Assembly: GCA_023375785.1 (NCBI GenBank)
Contig: SZWC01000826.1
Location: forward strand, 172,194 to 233,724
Origin: Penium margaritaceum
Lineage: Eukaryota > Streptophyta > Zygnematophyceae > Desmidiales > Peniaceae
Direction: 5' to 3'
DNA: 61,531 nucleotides
A program made the position numbers and the translations under genes. The notes beneath the pieces are model-generated. The model saw nothing but the letters and a program-made list of their open reading frames with translations, was not told the origin of the DNA and made no database searches. Shown in pieces: positions 1-11,250 of this stretch (its first letter is position 1; each line of letters begins with the position of its first letter).

Positions 1-3
1 GGG

Positions 4-36
<33 letters not shown>
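1..36. other. Poly-G run at window edge
   Basis: Thirty-five of the first 36 bases are G (the only exception is C at position 4). The run replaces the part of copia pol that should lie upstream of the reverse-transcriptase motif beginning near position 41. A homopolymer of this length inside pol is not expected in a functional element. It is most simply a sequencing or contig-end artefact, but a real G-tract insertion cannot be excluded. Confidence 0.8.
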
Positions 37-37
<1 letters not shown>

Positions 38-1168
38 AGCAAGGTATGTCGGCTGCTCAAATCCCTCTACGGCCTCAAGCAGGCGCCCAGACAATGGAAC
101 AAGCGCATACATGATTTCTTCCTCAGTCAGCGCCTCAAGCGTCTCCACTCCGACCACTCCGGTTACTACAAAGAAGGTCTCCACAACCTTGGTGTGATTC
201 TCTATGTGGATGACTTGATTCTGTTTGGTCGCTCCCTCTCCATCATCAACGAGTTCAAGCAGACGCTTTCTGCTACGTTTGAGATGAGTGACGAAGGCCC
301 GCTGCGATTCTACCTTGGCATACAGATTCATCACAGCCGCAGCCCACCTGAGATCACGCTGTCCCAGAGCACATACATCACGCGCATGGCTGACAAGTTC
401 AACCTGGGCCAGCCGCATCCTACCAGCACTCCTCTGGCAGTGGACCATGGTCTAACAAAGCCAGTGACCAGTGAGATGCTTGCAGATCCAAGTGAGGCCA
501 AGCTTTATCCCAACCTCTTTGAATCCTTGATGTATGCAAGTGTGGGCACTCGCCCTGACCTCTCATACGCTGTTGGCCTACTCAGTCAAGGCTGCAAAAA
601 TCCGAAGGTTGATCATGTGGCAGCAGCCAAACGCAGCATCCGTTATCTCAAGTGCAATGCTGAACAGAATTTCAAGTACCAGCCACAAAGCAGTGTTCGC
701 CTCATTGGTTTCTGCGACTCCGATTTGTCAGGTGACAAGAGCACCACCAAATCCACATTTGGCTACGTCTTTCTGTTGAGCGGTGGACCTGTCTCGTGGC
801 GATCCAAAAAACAGTCAGTGGTTGCCCTGTCATCGACGGAAGCAGAGTACATTGCAGCTAGCGAAGCAACCAGAGAAGCAGTTTGGATTCGCATGCTGTT
901 GGAAGAACTGGGGTTCAGCCAACTGGAGCCAACTACAATCTTCTGCGACAATCAAGGCACCATAGCACTCTCAGAGGATCCTGTGCTGCATGACAGGACC
1001 AAGCACGTAAAACGACAGTATCATTATGTACGTGATGCTGTCGCTGAGGGAGAGGTGCAGCTGGACTATGTGGGGACAAAAGAACAAATCGCAGATGTAT
1101 TCACAAAGGCCCTGGAGCATCGCCAGCATGATGCACTATGCGGCGGCATGGGGCTGGTTCTAGAATAA
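38..1168 (+). CDS. Ty1/copia Pol polyprotein, C-terminal part (RT-RNase H), 5'-truncated
   Basis: The frame is open from the end of the poly-G run to TAA at 1166-1168, about 376 residues. A GTG at 194 is not a real start, because the frame continues upstream with classic copia RT sequence. Visible in order, counting from base 38: KSLYGLKQAPRQWN (RT palm, near residues 8-21); the catalytic YVDD box (56-59, bases 203-214); the LYPNLFESLMYA...TRPDLSYAV segment typical of the copia RT C-terminus; then RNase H with FCDSD (Asp about 227), SSTEAEY (Glu about 268), FCDNQG (Asp about 304) and the TKHVKRQYHYVR motif, ending in DVFTKAL. The catalytic acidic residues of both enzymes are present. RT copies element RNA into cDNA and RNase H removes the RNA strand, inside cytoplasmic virus-like particles. 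Truncation is at the window edge, so activity of the full element cannot be judged. Confidence 0.95.
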   Translation, partial: SKVCRLLKSLYGLKQAPRQWNKRIHDFFLSQRLKRLHSDHSGYYKEGLHNLGVILYVDDLILFGRSLSIINEFKQTLSATFEMSDEGPLRFYLGIQIHHSRSPPEITLSQSTYITRMADKFNLGQPHPTSTPLAVDHGLTKPVTSEMLADPSEAKLYPNLFESLMYASVGTRPDLSYAVGLLSQGCKNPKVDHVAAAKRSIRYLKCNAEQNFKYQPQSSVRLIGFCDSDLSGDKSTTKSTFGYVFLLSGGPVSWRSKKQSVVALSSTEAEYIAASEATREAVWIRMLLEELGFSQLEPTTIFCDNQGTIALSEDPVLHDRTKHVKRQYHYVRDAVAEGEVQLDYVGTKEQIADVFTKALEHRQHDALCGGMGLVLE

Positions 1169-1433
1169 ATAAAAAAATAGATACCACAAAAGGGAGGGAG
1201 TGACGAGCGATACCCTCATCCCCCAATGCGAGGATCGGATCGAGGGTGAGGATTGAGGGCCACAGTGACAAACACATATTTTTCTGTGTGTGTCTCGGGG
1301 TTCAGCAGCTAGTGTTAGATAGATATCAAATTTTGGGGGGGGGGGGGGACCACAACAATCAGTCTGTAGGAAATTAGTTTAGTTTCTCTCTCTCTCACAG
1401 GTTTCTTATGTGCAAAAGGTGATTGGAGCATAT
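1169..1433 (+). other. 3' untranslated stretch between pol and 3' LTR
   Basis: This non-coding stretch starts with AATAAATAAAAAAA overlapping the pol stop, a possible poly(A) signal. It holds a purine-rich AAAAGGGAGGGAG (1188-1200), a G14 homopolymer (1335-1348) and a CT-rich tract (1385-1397). I see no gene. The purine tract at 1188-1200 followed by TG at 1201 is an alternative PPT/LTR start, but it lacks the terminal inverted repeat that supports 1443. Confidence 0.6.
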
Positions 1434-1442
1434 GGGGGGGAA
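1434..1442 (+). other. Polypurine tract of the copia element
   Basis: GGGGGGGAA lies immediately before the TGTTGG start of the LTR. The arrangement GGGGGGAA followed by TGTTGG is common in plant copia elements, where the tract primes plus-strand DNA synthesis. Confidence 0.65.
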
Positions 1443-2306
1443 TGTTGGAAAAGACATAAAAAGGGTATGCTCCAAAATGGCATAACGCAGAGGGCCAGGG
1501 GAGAGGCGCCATTCTCTCCCCTGACCCTCCGCAACCTACATGCTACCCTGACCTACTCTGTGCCCTCTGTCTACCGCTGGGTCAGGAGAGAGGGTAGTCC
1601 CATGCCTCCCCTGCCCATTCATGTGTACCTGGATGATGATCACGAGCAGCATATATTGCGGAGGATATTGCACTTGGAAGTGAAGTGGTCTAGAGGCGGT
1701 AGCCTGAGCGGAGCTCTGGCAGGAGGCTGACGTGGCATCTCGAACGAGAACAGACAAAAGAACAGAGTACCGGACCACCACTCCGTTTTGGAGCAGAAGG
1801 GAATCGGTGCGGACATATGGGGGGGATGTGGCATCGATCAATATCGATGACACCAAAGTGGGAGACCGTCCGATTCCAGATCAACGGCGCACGACCAATG
1901 TATAAACAGCATGGACCGGATCACACCGAAAGACAACAGGGAACAACACTATTCAAGGATACCGAAGACCCTCAACAACAAGAACAGTGCGAGATGGCAG
2001 GTGCCGGCGCCAGACGGCAGAATCGCTGTTGCGGAGCGAGACAGATCGGAGCTGAAGGCGAGCGTAGCAGGATTTAAAGCAGCTGAAGATCTCTATTTGT
2101 CAATTCTGTAAAGTGCTAGAATCCAGTAGTTCATGTGCCCAGGAGTTAGTGAATTCTGATGAATGGAGTTCATGGAGTTCATTCCCTCTATCGCTGGTTG
2201 AGCAGATCTGGCTGTGAGCGCGTGTGTTGATCTACTCTGGTTTAAGCAATTGGTTTTGCGCTGTCCATAAAGTTCTTGTGGCATTCAATGATCTAAGATT
2301 CTAACA
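1443..2306 (+). repeat. 3' LTR of the copia element
   Basis: This 864-bp LTR is inferred from four things: a 5' TGTTGGAA and a 3' TTCTAACA that form an 8-bp terminal inverted repeat with one mismatch; a polypurine tract directly upstream; canonical TG...CA ends; and the abrupt start of the 10-bp array right after CA. A CCAAT and TATAAAC pair lies about 450 bp in, consistent with a U3 promoter. The partner LTR is outside the window, so the boundaries are not confirmed by LTR-LTR comparison. Short ORFs at 1410-1730 (+) and 1536-1856 (-) lie within it and do not look coding. Confidence 0.7.
1895..1907 (+). promoter_or_regulatory. Candidate LTR promoter (CCAAT + TATA box)
   Basis: CCAAT (1895-1899) is followed directly by TATAAAC (1901-1907), inside the LTR and in the sense orientation. 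This would place transcription start near 1930 and divide the LTR into a U3 of about 490 bp and an R-U5 of about 375 bp. The CCAAT box is unusually close to the TATA box, so it may be fortuitous. Confidence 0.4.
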
Positions 2307-2311
2307 CTCAG
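2307..2311. other. Putative target-site duplication (CTCAG), right copy
   Basis: The five bases after the LTR end are CTCAG, which is part of the array unit. The left copy would be upstream of the window, so duplication is inferred, not seen. Confidence 0.35.
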
Positions 2312-3540
2312 GCGCAGTCAGGCGGAGTCAGGCGCAGTAAGGCGCACTCAGGCGCACTTAGGCGCACTCAGGCGCACTCAGGCGCACTCAGGCGCACTCA
2401 GGCGTACTCAGGCACACTCAGGCGCACTCAGGCGCACTCAGGCGCAGTCAGGCGCAGTCAGGCGCAGTCAGGCGCAGTGAGGCGCAGACAGGCGCAGTCA
2501 GGCGCAGTCAGGAGCAGTCAGGCACAGTCAGGCGCAGTCAGGCGCAGTCAGGCGCAACTCAGTCGCACTCAGGCGTACTCAGGCGCACTCAGGCACACTC
2601 AGGCTCACTCATGCGCACTCAGGCGCACTCAGGCGCACTCAGGCGCTCTCAGGCGCACGCAGGTGCACTCAGGCGCACTCAGGCGCAATCAGGCACACTC
2701 AGGCGCACTCAGGCGCAGTTAGGCGCAGTCAGGCGCAGTCAGGCGCAGTCAGGCGCAGTCAGGCAGAGTAATGTGCAGTCAGGTGCAGTCAGACGCAGTC
2801 AGGCGGAGTCAGGCGCAGTCAGGCGCAGTCAAGCACAGTCAGGCGCAGTCAGGCGCACTCAGGCGCACTCAGGCGCACTCAAGCGCACTCAGGTGCACTC
2901 AGGCGCACTCAGGCACACTCAGGCGCAGTCAGGCGCAGTGAGGCGCAGTCAGGCGCAGTGAGGCGCAGTCAGGTGCAGTCAGGAGCAGTCAGGCGCAGTC
3001 AGGCGCAGAGAGGCGCAGTCAGGCGCAGTCAGGCACAGTCAGGCGCAATAAGGCGCAATCAGGTGCAGTGAGGCGCAGTCAGGCACACTCAGGCGCACTG
3101 AGGCACAGTCAGGTGCAGTCAGGAGCAGTCAGGCGCAGACAGGCGCAGTCAGGCGCAGTCAGGCGCAATTAGGCGCAGTCAGGCGCGGTCAGGCGCAGTC
3201 AGGCGCAGTCAAGCGCACTCAGGCGCACTCAGGCACAGTCAGGCGCACTCAGGCGTAGTGAGGCGTAGTTAGGTGCAGTCAGGAGCAGTGAAGTGCAGTC
3301 AGGCCCAGACAGGCGCAGTCAGGCGCAGTCAGGCGCAGTCAGGCGCAATTAGGCACAGTCAGGCGCAGTGAGGCGCAGTGAGGCGCAGTCAGGCGCAGTG
3401 AGGCACAGTCAGGCCAGTCAGGAGCAGTCAAGCGCAGTCAGGCGCAGACAGGCGCAGTCAGGCGCAGTTAGGCGCAGTCAGGCGCAGTTAGGCGCAGTCA
3501 GGCGCAGTCAGGCGCAGGCAAGCGCAGTCAGGTGCAGTCA

Positions 3541-3740
3541 GGCGCATTCAGGTGCACTCAGGCGCACTCAGGCGCACTCAGGCGCATTCACGCGCACTCA
3601 GGCGTACTCAGGCGCACTCAGGCGCACTCAGGCGCAGTCAGGCGCATTCAGGTGCACTCAGGCGCACTCAGGCGCACTCAGGCGCATTCACGCGCACTCA
3701 GGCGTACTCAGGCGCACTCAGGCGCACTCAGGCGTACTCA
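3541..3740 (+). repeat. 100-bp local HOR, two copies
   Basis: The block starting GGCGCATTCAGGTGCACTCA at 3541 recurs at 3641, ten units later, with the same series of variants (CGCGCACTCA then GGCGTACTCA). It is a tandem duplication of ten 10-bp units. Confidence 0.8.
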
Positions 3741-4350
3741 GGCGCACTCAGGCGCACTCAGGCGCAGTCAGGCGCAGTCAGGCACAGTCACACGCACTCA
3801 GGCGCAGTCAGGCGCAGTTAGGCGCACTCAGGGGCACTCAGGCGCACTCAGGTGCACTCAGGCGCACTAAGGCGCACTCAGGCGCAGTGAGGCGCCTTCA
3901 AGCGCAGTCAGGCGCAGTCAGGCACAGTCAGGCGCATTCAGGCGCAGTGAGGCGCAGTCAGGTGCAGTCAGGAGCAGTCAGGCGCAGTCAGACGCAGACA
4001 GGCGCAGTCAGGCGCAGTCAGGCGCAGTCAGGCGCAATTAGGCGCAGTCAGGCGCAGTCAGGCGCAGTCAGGCGTAGTCAAGCGCAGTCAGGCGCAGTCA
4101 GGCGGATTCAGGTACACTCAGGTGCACTCAGGCGCACTCAGGCGCATTCACGCGCACTCAGGCGTACTCAGGCGCACTCAGGCGCACTCAGGCGCAGTCA
4201 GGCGCAGTCAGGCACAGTCACACGCACTCAGGCGCAGTCAGGCGCAGTCAGGCGCACTCAGGGGCACTCAGGGCCACTCAGGTGCACTCAGGCGCACTCA
4301 TGCCCACTCAGGCGCACACAGGCGCACTCAGGCGCACTCAGGCGCACTCA

Positions 4351-4520
4351 GGCAAACTTAGGAACACTCAAGCGCACTCAGGCGCACTCAGGCACACTCA
4401 GGCGCACTCAAGCGCACTCAGGCGCACTCAGGCGCACTCAGGCGCACTCAGGCAAACTTAGGAACACTCAAGCGCACTCAGGCGCACTCAGGCACACTCA
4501 GGCGCACTCAAGCGTACTCA
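4351..4520 (+). repeat. 100-bp local HOR with GGCAAACTTA marker
   Basis: The variant pair GGCAAACTTA GGAACACTCA occurs at 4351 and 4451, 100 bp apart with matching flanks. The same pair recurs at other places (near 6831, 8021, 10310, 17341, 20991, 27541-27790, 27927), so it is a good tracer of block copying. Confidence 0.75.
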
Positions 4521-5990
4521 GGCGCACTCACGCGCTCTCAGGCGCAGTCAGGCGCAGTCAGGCGCAGTCAAGCGCAGTCAGGCGCAGTCACGCGCAGTCA
4601 GGCGCAGTCAGGCACAGTCAGGCGCAGTCAGGCGCAGTTAGGCGCAGTCAGGCGTAGTCAGGCGCAGTCAAGCGCAGTCAGGTGCAGGCAGGCGCAATCA
4701 GGCGCAGTCAGGCGCAGTCAGACGCTGTCAGGCGTAGTCAGGCGCAGTCAGGCGCAGTCAGGGGCACTCAGGGGCACTCAGGCGCACTCAGGCGCACTCA
4801 AGCGCACTCAGGCGCACTCAGGCGCATTCAGGTGCACTCAGGCGCACTCAGGCACACTTAGGCGCACTCAGGTGCACTCAGGCGGAGTCAGGCGCTGTCA
4901 GGCGCAAACAGGCGGAGTCAGGTGTAGTCAGGCGTAGTCAGGCGCACTCAGGCATTCTCAGGCGCACTCAGGCGCACTCAGGCGCACTCAAGGGCACTCA
5001 GGCGCAGTCAGATGCACTCAGGCGCACTCAGGCGCAGTCACGCGCAGTCAGGCGCAGTCAGGCGCAGTCAAGCGCAATCAGGCGCAGTCAGGCACATTCA
5101 AGCGCAAATCAGGCGCACTCAGGCGCACTCAAGCACACTCAGGAGTACTCAGGCGCACTCAAGCGCACTCAAGCGCATGCAGGCGTACGCAGGCGCAATC
5201 AGGCGCACTCAGGCTTACTGAGGCGCACTAAGGCGCACTCAGGCACAGTCAGGCGCACTCTGGTGCACTCAGGGACATTCAAACGCACTCAGGCGCACTC
5301 ACGCGCACTCAGGTGCACTCAGGCGTAGTCAGGCGCAGTCAGGCACAGTCAGGTGCAGTCAGGCATAGTCATGGGCAGTCAAGCGCAGTAAGGCGCATTC
5401 AGGTGCAGTCAGACGCAGTCAGGCGCAGTCAGGCGCAGTCAAGCACAGTCAGGCGCAGTCAGACGCACTTAGGCGCAGTCAGGCGCACTCAGGCGCACTC
5501 AAGCGCACTCAGGTGCACTCAGGCGTACTCAAGCGCTCTCAGGCACACTCAGGTGCAGTCAGGCACAGTCAGGCGCAGTCAGGCACAGTCAGGCGCACTC
5601 AGGCGCAGTCAGGCGAAGTCAGGTGCAGTCTGGAGCAGACAGGTGCAGTCAGGCGCAGACAGGTGCAGTCAGGCGCAGTCAGGCGCAGTCAGGCGCAGTT
5701 AGGCACAGTCCGGCGCAGTCAGGCGCAGTCAGGCGCAGTCAAGCACAGTCAGGCCAATCAGGCGCATTCAGGTGCACTCTAGGCACTCAGGCGCACTCAG
5801 GCGCATTCAGGCGCACTCAGGCACACTCAGGCGCACTCAGGCGCACTCAGGCGCAGTCAGGCGCAGTCAAGCACAGTCACACGCACTCGGGCACAGTCAG
5901 GCACAGTCAGGCGCACTCAGGGGCACTCAGGCGCACTCAGATGCACTCAGGCGCACTGAGGCGCACTCAGGCGCACTCAGGCGCAGTCAG

Positions 5991-6170
5991 GCACACTCAG
6001 GTGCACTCCAGCGCACTCAGGCGCACTCAGGCGCACTCAGGCGCACTGAGGCGCACTCAGGCGCACTCAGGCGCAGTCAGGCACACTCAGGTGCACTCCA
6101 GCGCACTCAGGCGCACTCAGGCGCACTCAGGCGTACTCATGTGCACTCTGGCGCTCTCAGGCGTAGTCAG
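5991..6170 (+). repeat. 90-bp local HOR, two copies
   Basis: GCACACTCAGGTGCACTCCA starts at 5991 and again at 6081, with the intervening nine units repeated in the same order. Confidence 0.75.
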
Positions 6171-7030
6171 GCACAGTCAGGCGCAGTCACGTGCAGTCAG
6201 GCGCAGTCAGGCGCAGTCATGCGCAGTTAGGCGCAGTCAGGCGCAGGCAGGCGCAGTCAGGCGCAGTCAGGCGCAGCCAAGCGCAGGCAGGCGCAGTCAG
6301 GCGCAGTCAGGCGCAGTCAGACGCTGTCAGGCGTAGTCAGGCACAGTCAAGCGCAGTCAGGGGTACTCAGGGGCACTCAGGCACACTCAAGCCCACTCAG
6401 GCGCACTTAGGCGCATTCAGGCGCACTCAGGCACACTCAAGCGCACTTAGGCGCACTCAGGCGCACTCAGGCGCTCTCAAGCGCACTCAAGCACATTCAG
6501 GCACACTCAGGCGCAGTAAGGCGCTGTCAGACGCAGTCAGGCGGAGTCAGGTGTAGTCAGGCGCAGTCAGGCGCACTCAGGCGCACTCAGGCACACTCAG
6601 GTGCACTCCAGCACACTCAGGCGCACTCAGGCGCACTCAGGCGCACTCAGGCGCACTCAGGCGCAGTCAGGCGCAGTCAGGCGCAGTCAGGCGCAGTCAG
6701 GCACAGTCACACGCACTCAGGTGTAGTCAGGCGCAGTCAGGCGCACTCAGGGGCACTCAGGCGCACTCAGGTGCACTCAGGCGCACTCATGCCCACTCAG
6801 GCGCTCACAGGAGCACTCAGGCGCACTCAGGCAAACTTAGGAACACTTAAGCGCACTCAGGCGCACTCAGGCACACTCAGGCGCACTCAAGCGTACTCAG
6901 GCGCACTCATGCGCTCTCAGGCGCAGTCAGGCGCAGTCACGCGTAGTCAGGCGCAGTCAGGCACAGTCAAGCGCAGTCAGGCGCAGTCAGGCGCAGTCAG
7001 GCGCAGTGAGGCACAGTCAGGCGCAGTCAG

Positions 7031-7250
7031 GCGCAGTTAGGCGCAGTCAGGCGTAGTCAGGCGCAGTCAAGCGCAGTCAGGTGCAGGCAGGCGCAATCAG
7101 GCGCAGTCAAGCGCAGTCAGACGCTGTCAGGCGCAGTCAGGCGCAGTTAGGCGCAGTCAGGCGTAGTCAGGCGCAGTCAAGCGCAGTCAGGTGCAGGCAG
7201 GCGCAATCAGGCGCAGTCAAGCGCAGTCAGACGCTGTCAGGCGTAGTCAG
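7031..7250 (+). repeat. 110-bp local HOR, two copies
   Basis: An eleven-unit block with variants GTTAG, CGTAG, TCAAG, GTGCAGGCAG, GCAATC and ACGCTGTC in order begins at 7031 and again at 7141. Related blocks also occur near 8210, 10510, 10590, 17550, 21190 and 21540. Confidence 0.75.
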
Positions 7251-7480
7251 GCGCAGTCAGGCGCAGTCAGGGGCACTCAGGGGCACTCAGGCGCACTCAG
7301 GCGCACTCAAGCGCACTCAGGCGCACTCAGGCGCATTCAGGTGTACTCAGGCGCACTCAGGCGCACTTAGGCGGACTCAGGTGCACTCAGGCGCAGTCAG
7401 GCGCTGTCAGGCGCAAACAGGCGGAGTCAGGTGTACTCAGGCATTCTGAGGTGTACTCAGGCGTAGTCAGGCGCACTCAG

Positions 7481-7740
7481 GCATTCTCAGGCGCACTCAG
7501 GCGCACTCAGGCGCACTCAAGGGCACTCAGGCGCAGTCAGACGCACTCAGGCGCACTCAGGCGCAGTCACGCGCAGTCAGGCGCAGTCAGGCGTAGTCAG
7601 GCGCACTCAGGCATTCTCAGGCGCACTCAGGCGCACTCAGGCGCACTCAAGGGCACTCAGGCGCAGTCAGACGCACTCAGGCGCACTCAGGCGCAGTCAC
7701 GCGCAGTCAGGCGCAGTCACACGCAGTCAGGCGCAGTCAG
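7481..7740 (+). repeat. 130-bp local HOR, two copies
   Basis: A thirteen-unit block that starts with GCATTCTCAG at 7481 is repeated from 7611 with the same variants (CAAGGGCACT, CAGACGCACT, CACGCGCAGT). The block also occurs singly near 4950, 8530, 10910-10980, 17870 and 19180. Confidence 0.8.
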
Positions 7741-10700
7741 GCGTAGTCAAGCGCAGTCAGGCGCAGTCAGGCGGATTCAGGTGCACTCAGGTGCAGTCAG
7801 GCGCACTCAGGCGCATTCACGCGCACTCAGGCGTACTCAGGCGCACTCAGGCGCACTATGGCGCAGTCAGGCGCAGTCAAGCACAGTCACACGCACTCAG
7901 GCGCAGTCAGGCGCAGTCAGGCGCATTCAGGGGCACTCAGGGCCACTCAGGTGCACTCAGGCGCACTCATGCCCACTCAGGCGCACACAGGCGCACTCAG
8001 GTGCACTCAGGCGCACTCAGGCAAACTTAGGAACACTCAAGCGCACTCAGGCGCACTCAGGCACACTCAGGCGCACTGAAGCGTACTCAGGCGCACTCAC
8101 GCGCTCTGAGGCGCAGTCAGGTGCAGTCAGGCACAGTCAGGCGCAGTCAAGCGCAGTCAGGCGCAGTCACGCACAGTCAGGCGCAGTCAGGCAGAGTCAG
8201 GCGCAGTCAGGCGCAGTTAGGCGCAGTCAGGCGTAGTCAGGCGCAGTCGAGCGCAGTCAGGTGCAGGCAGGCGCAATCAGGCGCAGTCAGGCGCAGTCAG
8301 ACGCTGTCAGGCATAGTCAGGCGCAGTCAGGCGCAGTCAGGGGCACTCAGGAGCACTCAGGCGCACTCAGGCGCACTCAAGCGCACTCAGGCGCAGTCAG
8401 GCGCATTCAGGTGCACTCAAGCGCACTCAGGCACACTTAGGCGCACTCAGGTGCACTCAGGCGGAGCCAGGCGCTGTCAGGCGCAAACAGGCGGAGTCAG
8501 GTGTAGTCAGGCGTAGTCAGGCGCACTCAGGCATTCTCAGGCGCACTCAGGCGCACTCAAGGGCACTCAGGCGCAGTCAGACGCACTCAGGCGCACTCAG
8601 GCGCAGTCACGCGCAGTCAGGCGCAGTCAGGCGGAGTCAAGCGCAATCAGGCGCAGTCAGGCACATTCAAGCGCAAATCAGGCGCACTCAGGCGCACTCA
8701 AGCACACTCAGGAGTACTCAGGCGCACTCAAGCGCACTCAAGCGCATGCAGACGCACGTAGGCGCAATCAGGCGCACTGAGGCGCACTGAGGCGCACTAA
8801 GGCGCACTCAGGCACACTCAGGCGCACTCTGGTGCACTCAGGGACATTCAAACGCACTCAGGCGCACTCACGCGCACTCAGGTGCACTCAGGCGTAGTCA
8901 GGCGCAGTCAGGCACAGTCAGGTGCAGTCAGGCACAGTCATGGGCAGTCAAGCGCAGTAAGGCGCATTCAGGTGCAGTCAGACGCAGTCAGGCGCAGTCA
9001 GGCGCAGTCAAGCACAGTCAGGTGCAGTCAGACGCACTTAGGCGCAGTCAGGTGACTCAGGCGCACTCAAGCGCACTCAGGTGCACTCAGGCGTACTCAA
9101 GCGCACTCAGGCACACTCAGGTGCAGTCAGGCACAGTCAGGCACAGTCAGGCACAGTCAGGCGCACTCAGGCGCAGTCAGGCGAAGTCAGGTGCAGTCAG
9201 GAGCAGACAGGTGCAGTCAGGTGCAGACAGGCGTAGTCAGGCGCTGTCAGGCGCAGTCAGGCGCAGTTAGGCACAGTCCGGCGCAGTCAGGCGCAGTCAG
9301 GCGCAGTCAAGCACAGTCAGGCCAATGAGGCGCATTCAGGTGCACTCTAGGCACTCAGGCGCACTCAGGCGCATTCAGGCGCACTTAGGCGCACTCAGGC
9401 GCACTCAGGCGCACTCAGGCGCAGTCAGGCGCAGTCAAGCACAGTCACACGCACTCGGGCACAGTCAGGCACAGTCAGGCGCACTCAGGGGCACTCAGGC
9501 GCACTCAGATGCACTCAGGCGCACTGAGGCGCACTCAGGCGCACTCAGGCGCAGTCAGGCGCACTGAGGCAAACTCAGGCGCACTCAGGCGCACTCCGGC
9601 GCACTCAGGCGCACTCAGGCGCACTCAGGCGTACTCATGTGCACTCTGGCGCTCTCAGGCGTAGTCAGGCACAGTCAGGCGCAGTCACGTGCAGTCAGGC
9701 GCAGTCAGGCGCAGTCATGCGCAGTTAGGCGCAGTCAGGCGCAGGCAGGCGTAGTCAGGCGCAGTCAGGCGCAGCCAAGCGCAGGCAGGCGCAGTCAGGC
9801 GCAGTCAGGCGCTGTCAGGCGTAGTCAGGCACAGTCAGGCGCAGTCAGGGGCACTCAGGGGCACTCAGGCACACTCAAGCCCAGTCAGGCGCACTTAGGG
9901 GCATTCAGGCGCACTCAGGCACACTCAAGCGCACTTAGGCGCACTCAGGCGCACTCAGGCGCTCTCAGGCGCACTCAAGCGCATTCAGGCACACTCAGGC
10001 GCAGTCAGGCGCTGTCAGACGCAGTCAGGCGGAGTCAGGTGTAGTCAGGCGCAGTCAGGCGCACTCAGGCGTACTCAGGCACACTCAGGCGTACTCCAGC
10101 ACACTTAGGCGCAATCAGGCGCACTCAGGCGCACTCAGGCGCACTCAGGCGCAGTCAGGCGCAGTCAGGCACAGTCACACACACTCAGGCGAAGTCAGGC
10201 GCAGTCAGGCGCACTCAGGGGCACTCAGGCGCACTCAGGTGCACTCAGGCGCACTCATGCCCACTCAGGCGCACACAGGCGCACTTAGGCGCACTCAGGC
10301 GCACTCAGGCAAACTTAGGAACACTCAAGCGCACTCAGGCGCACTCAGGCACACTCAGGTGCACTCAAGCGTACTCTGGTGCACTCACGCGCTCTCAGGC
10401 GCAGTCAGGCGCAGTCTGGCGCAGTCAGGCGCAGTCAGGCACAGTCAAGCGCAGTCAGGCGCAGTCAGGCGCAGTCAGGCACAGTCAGGCACAGTCAGGC
10501 GCAGTCAGGCGCAGTTAGGCGCAGTCAGGCGTAGTCAGGCGCAGTCAAGCGCAGTCAGGTGCAGGCAGGCGCAATCAGGCGCAGTCAGGCGCAGTTAGGC
10601 GCAGTCAGGCGTAGTCAGGCGCAGTCAAGCGCAGTCAGGTGCAGGCAGGCGCAATCAGGCGCAGTCAAGCGCAGTCAGACGCTGTCAGGCATAGTCAGGC

Positions 10701-11250
10701 GCAGTTAGGCGCAGTCAGGGGCACTCAGGGGCACTCAGGCGCACTCAGGCGCACTCAAGCGCACTCAGGCGTACTCAGGCGCATTCAGGTGCACTCAGGC
10801 GCACTCAGGCGCACTTAGGCGCACTCAGGTGCACTCAGGCACAGTCAGGCGCTGTCATGCGCAAACAGGCGGAGTCAGGAGTACTCAGGCGTAGTCAGGC
10901 GCACTCAGGCATTCTCAGGCGCACTCAGGCGCACTCAGGCGCACTCAAGGGCACTCAGGCGCAGTCAGACGCACTCAGGCGCACTCAGGCATTCTCAGGC
11001 GCACTCAGGCGCACTCAGGCGCACTCAAGGGCACTCAGGCGCAGTCAGACGCACTCAGGCGCACTCAGGCGCAGTCACGCGCAGTCAGGCGTAGTCAAGC
11101 GCAATCAGGCGCAGTCAGGAACATCCAGGCGCAAATCAGGCGCACTCAGGCGCACTCAGGCGCACTAAAGCACACTCAGGCGCACTCAGGCGCACTCAGG
11201 CGCACTCAAGCGCATGCAGGCGCACGCAGGCGCAATCAGGCGCACTCAGG

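Larger units (their letters stand above)
1..2306 (+). mobile_element. 3' part of a Ty1/copia LTR retrotransposon
   Basis: In order on the plus strand: the end of pol (reverse transcriptase and RNase H, stop at 1166-1168), a 3' untranslated stretch, a polypurine tract (1434-1442) and a 3' LTR (1443-2306) whose last base abuts the minisatellite. RNase H at the end of pol, after RT, is the Ty1/copia arrangement. Gag, protease, integrase and the 5' LTR would lie left of the window. The array begins immediately after the LTR with CTCAG, so this element was probably inserted into the array. If so, more array should lie to its left. The coding part shows no internal stop or frameshift. Confidence 0.9.

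Noticed and set aside
534..965. Short ORFs overlapping pol (534-779 plus, 763-951 minus, 783-965 plus)
   Set aside because: Shadows of the RT-RNase H frame, which has clear domain content.
1188..1210. AAAAGGGAGGGAG followed by TGACGAGCG as the PPT and start of the 3' LTR
   Set aside because: TGACGAGC does not form an inverted repeat with the LTR end TTCTAACA. TGTTGGAA at 1443, preceded by a G-rich tract, does. Kept only as an alternative until the 5' LTR is seen.
1410..1856. ORFs in the copia LTR (1410-1730 plus; 1536-1856, 1640-1834 and 1690-1884 minus)
   Set aside because: Overlapping ORFs on both strands of an LTR with no recognisable motif.
3368..4657. A 429-codon plus-strand ORF, and many like it through both arms (for example 7451-8236, 11750-12583, 16174-16938, 34084-34941, 47866-48816, 58746-59645)
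   Set aside because: They are translations of the 10-bp unit, which is open in all plus frames. Starts come from chance ATG variants, several frames overlap, ends are chance stop variants, and no domain or non-repeat sequence occurs in them.
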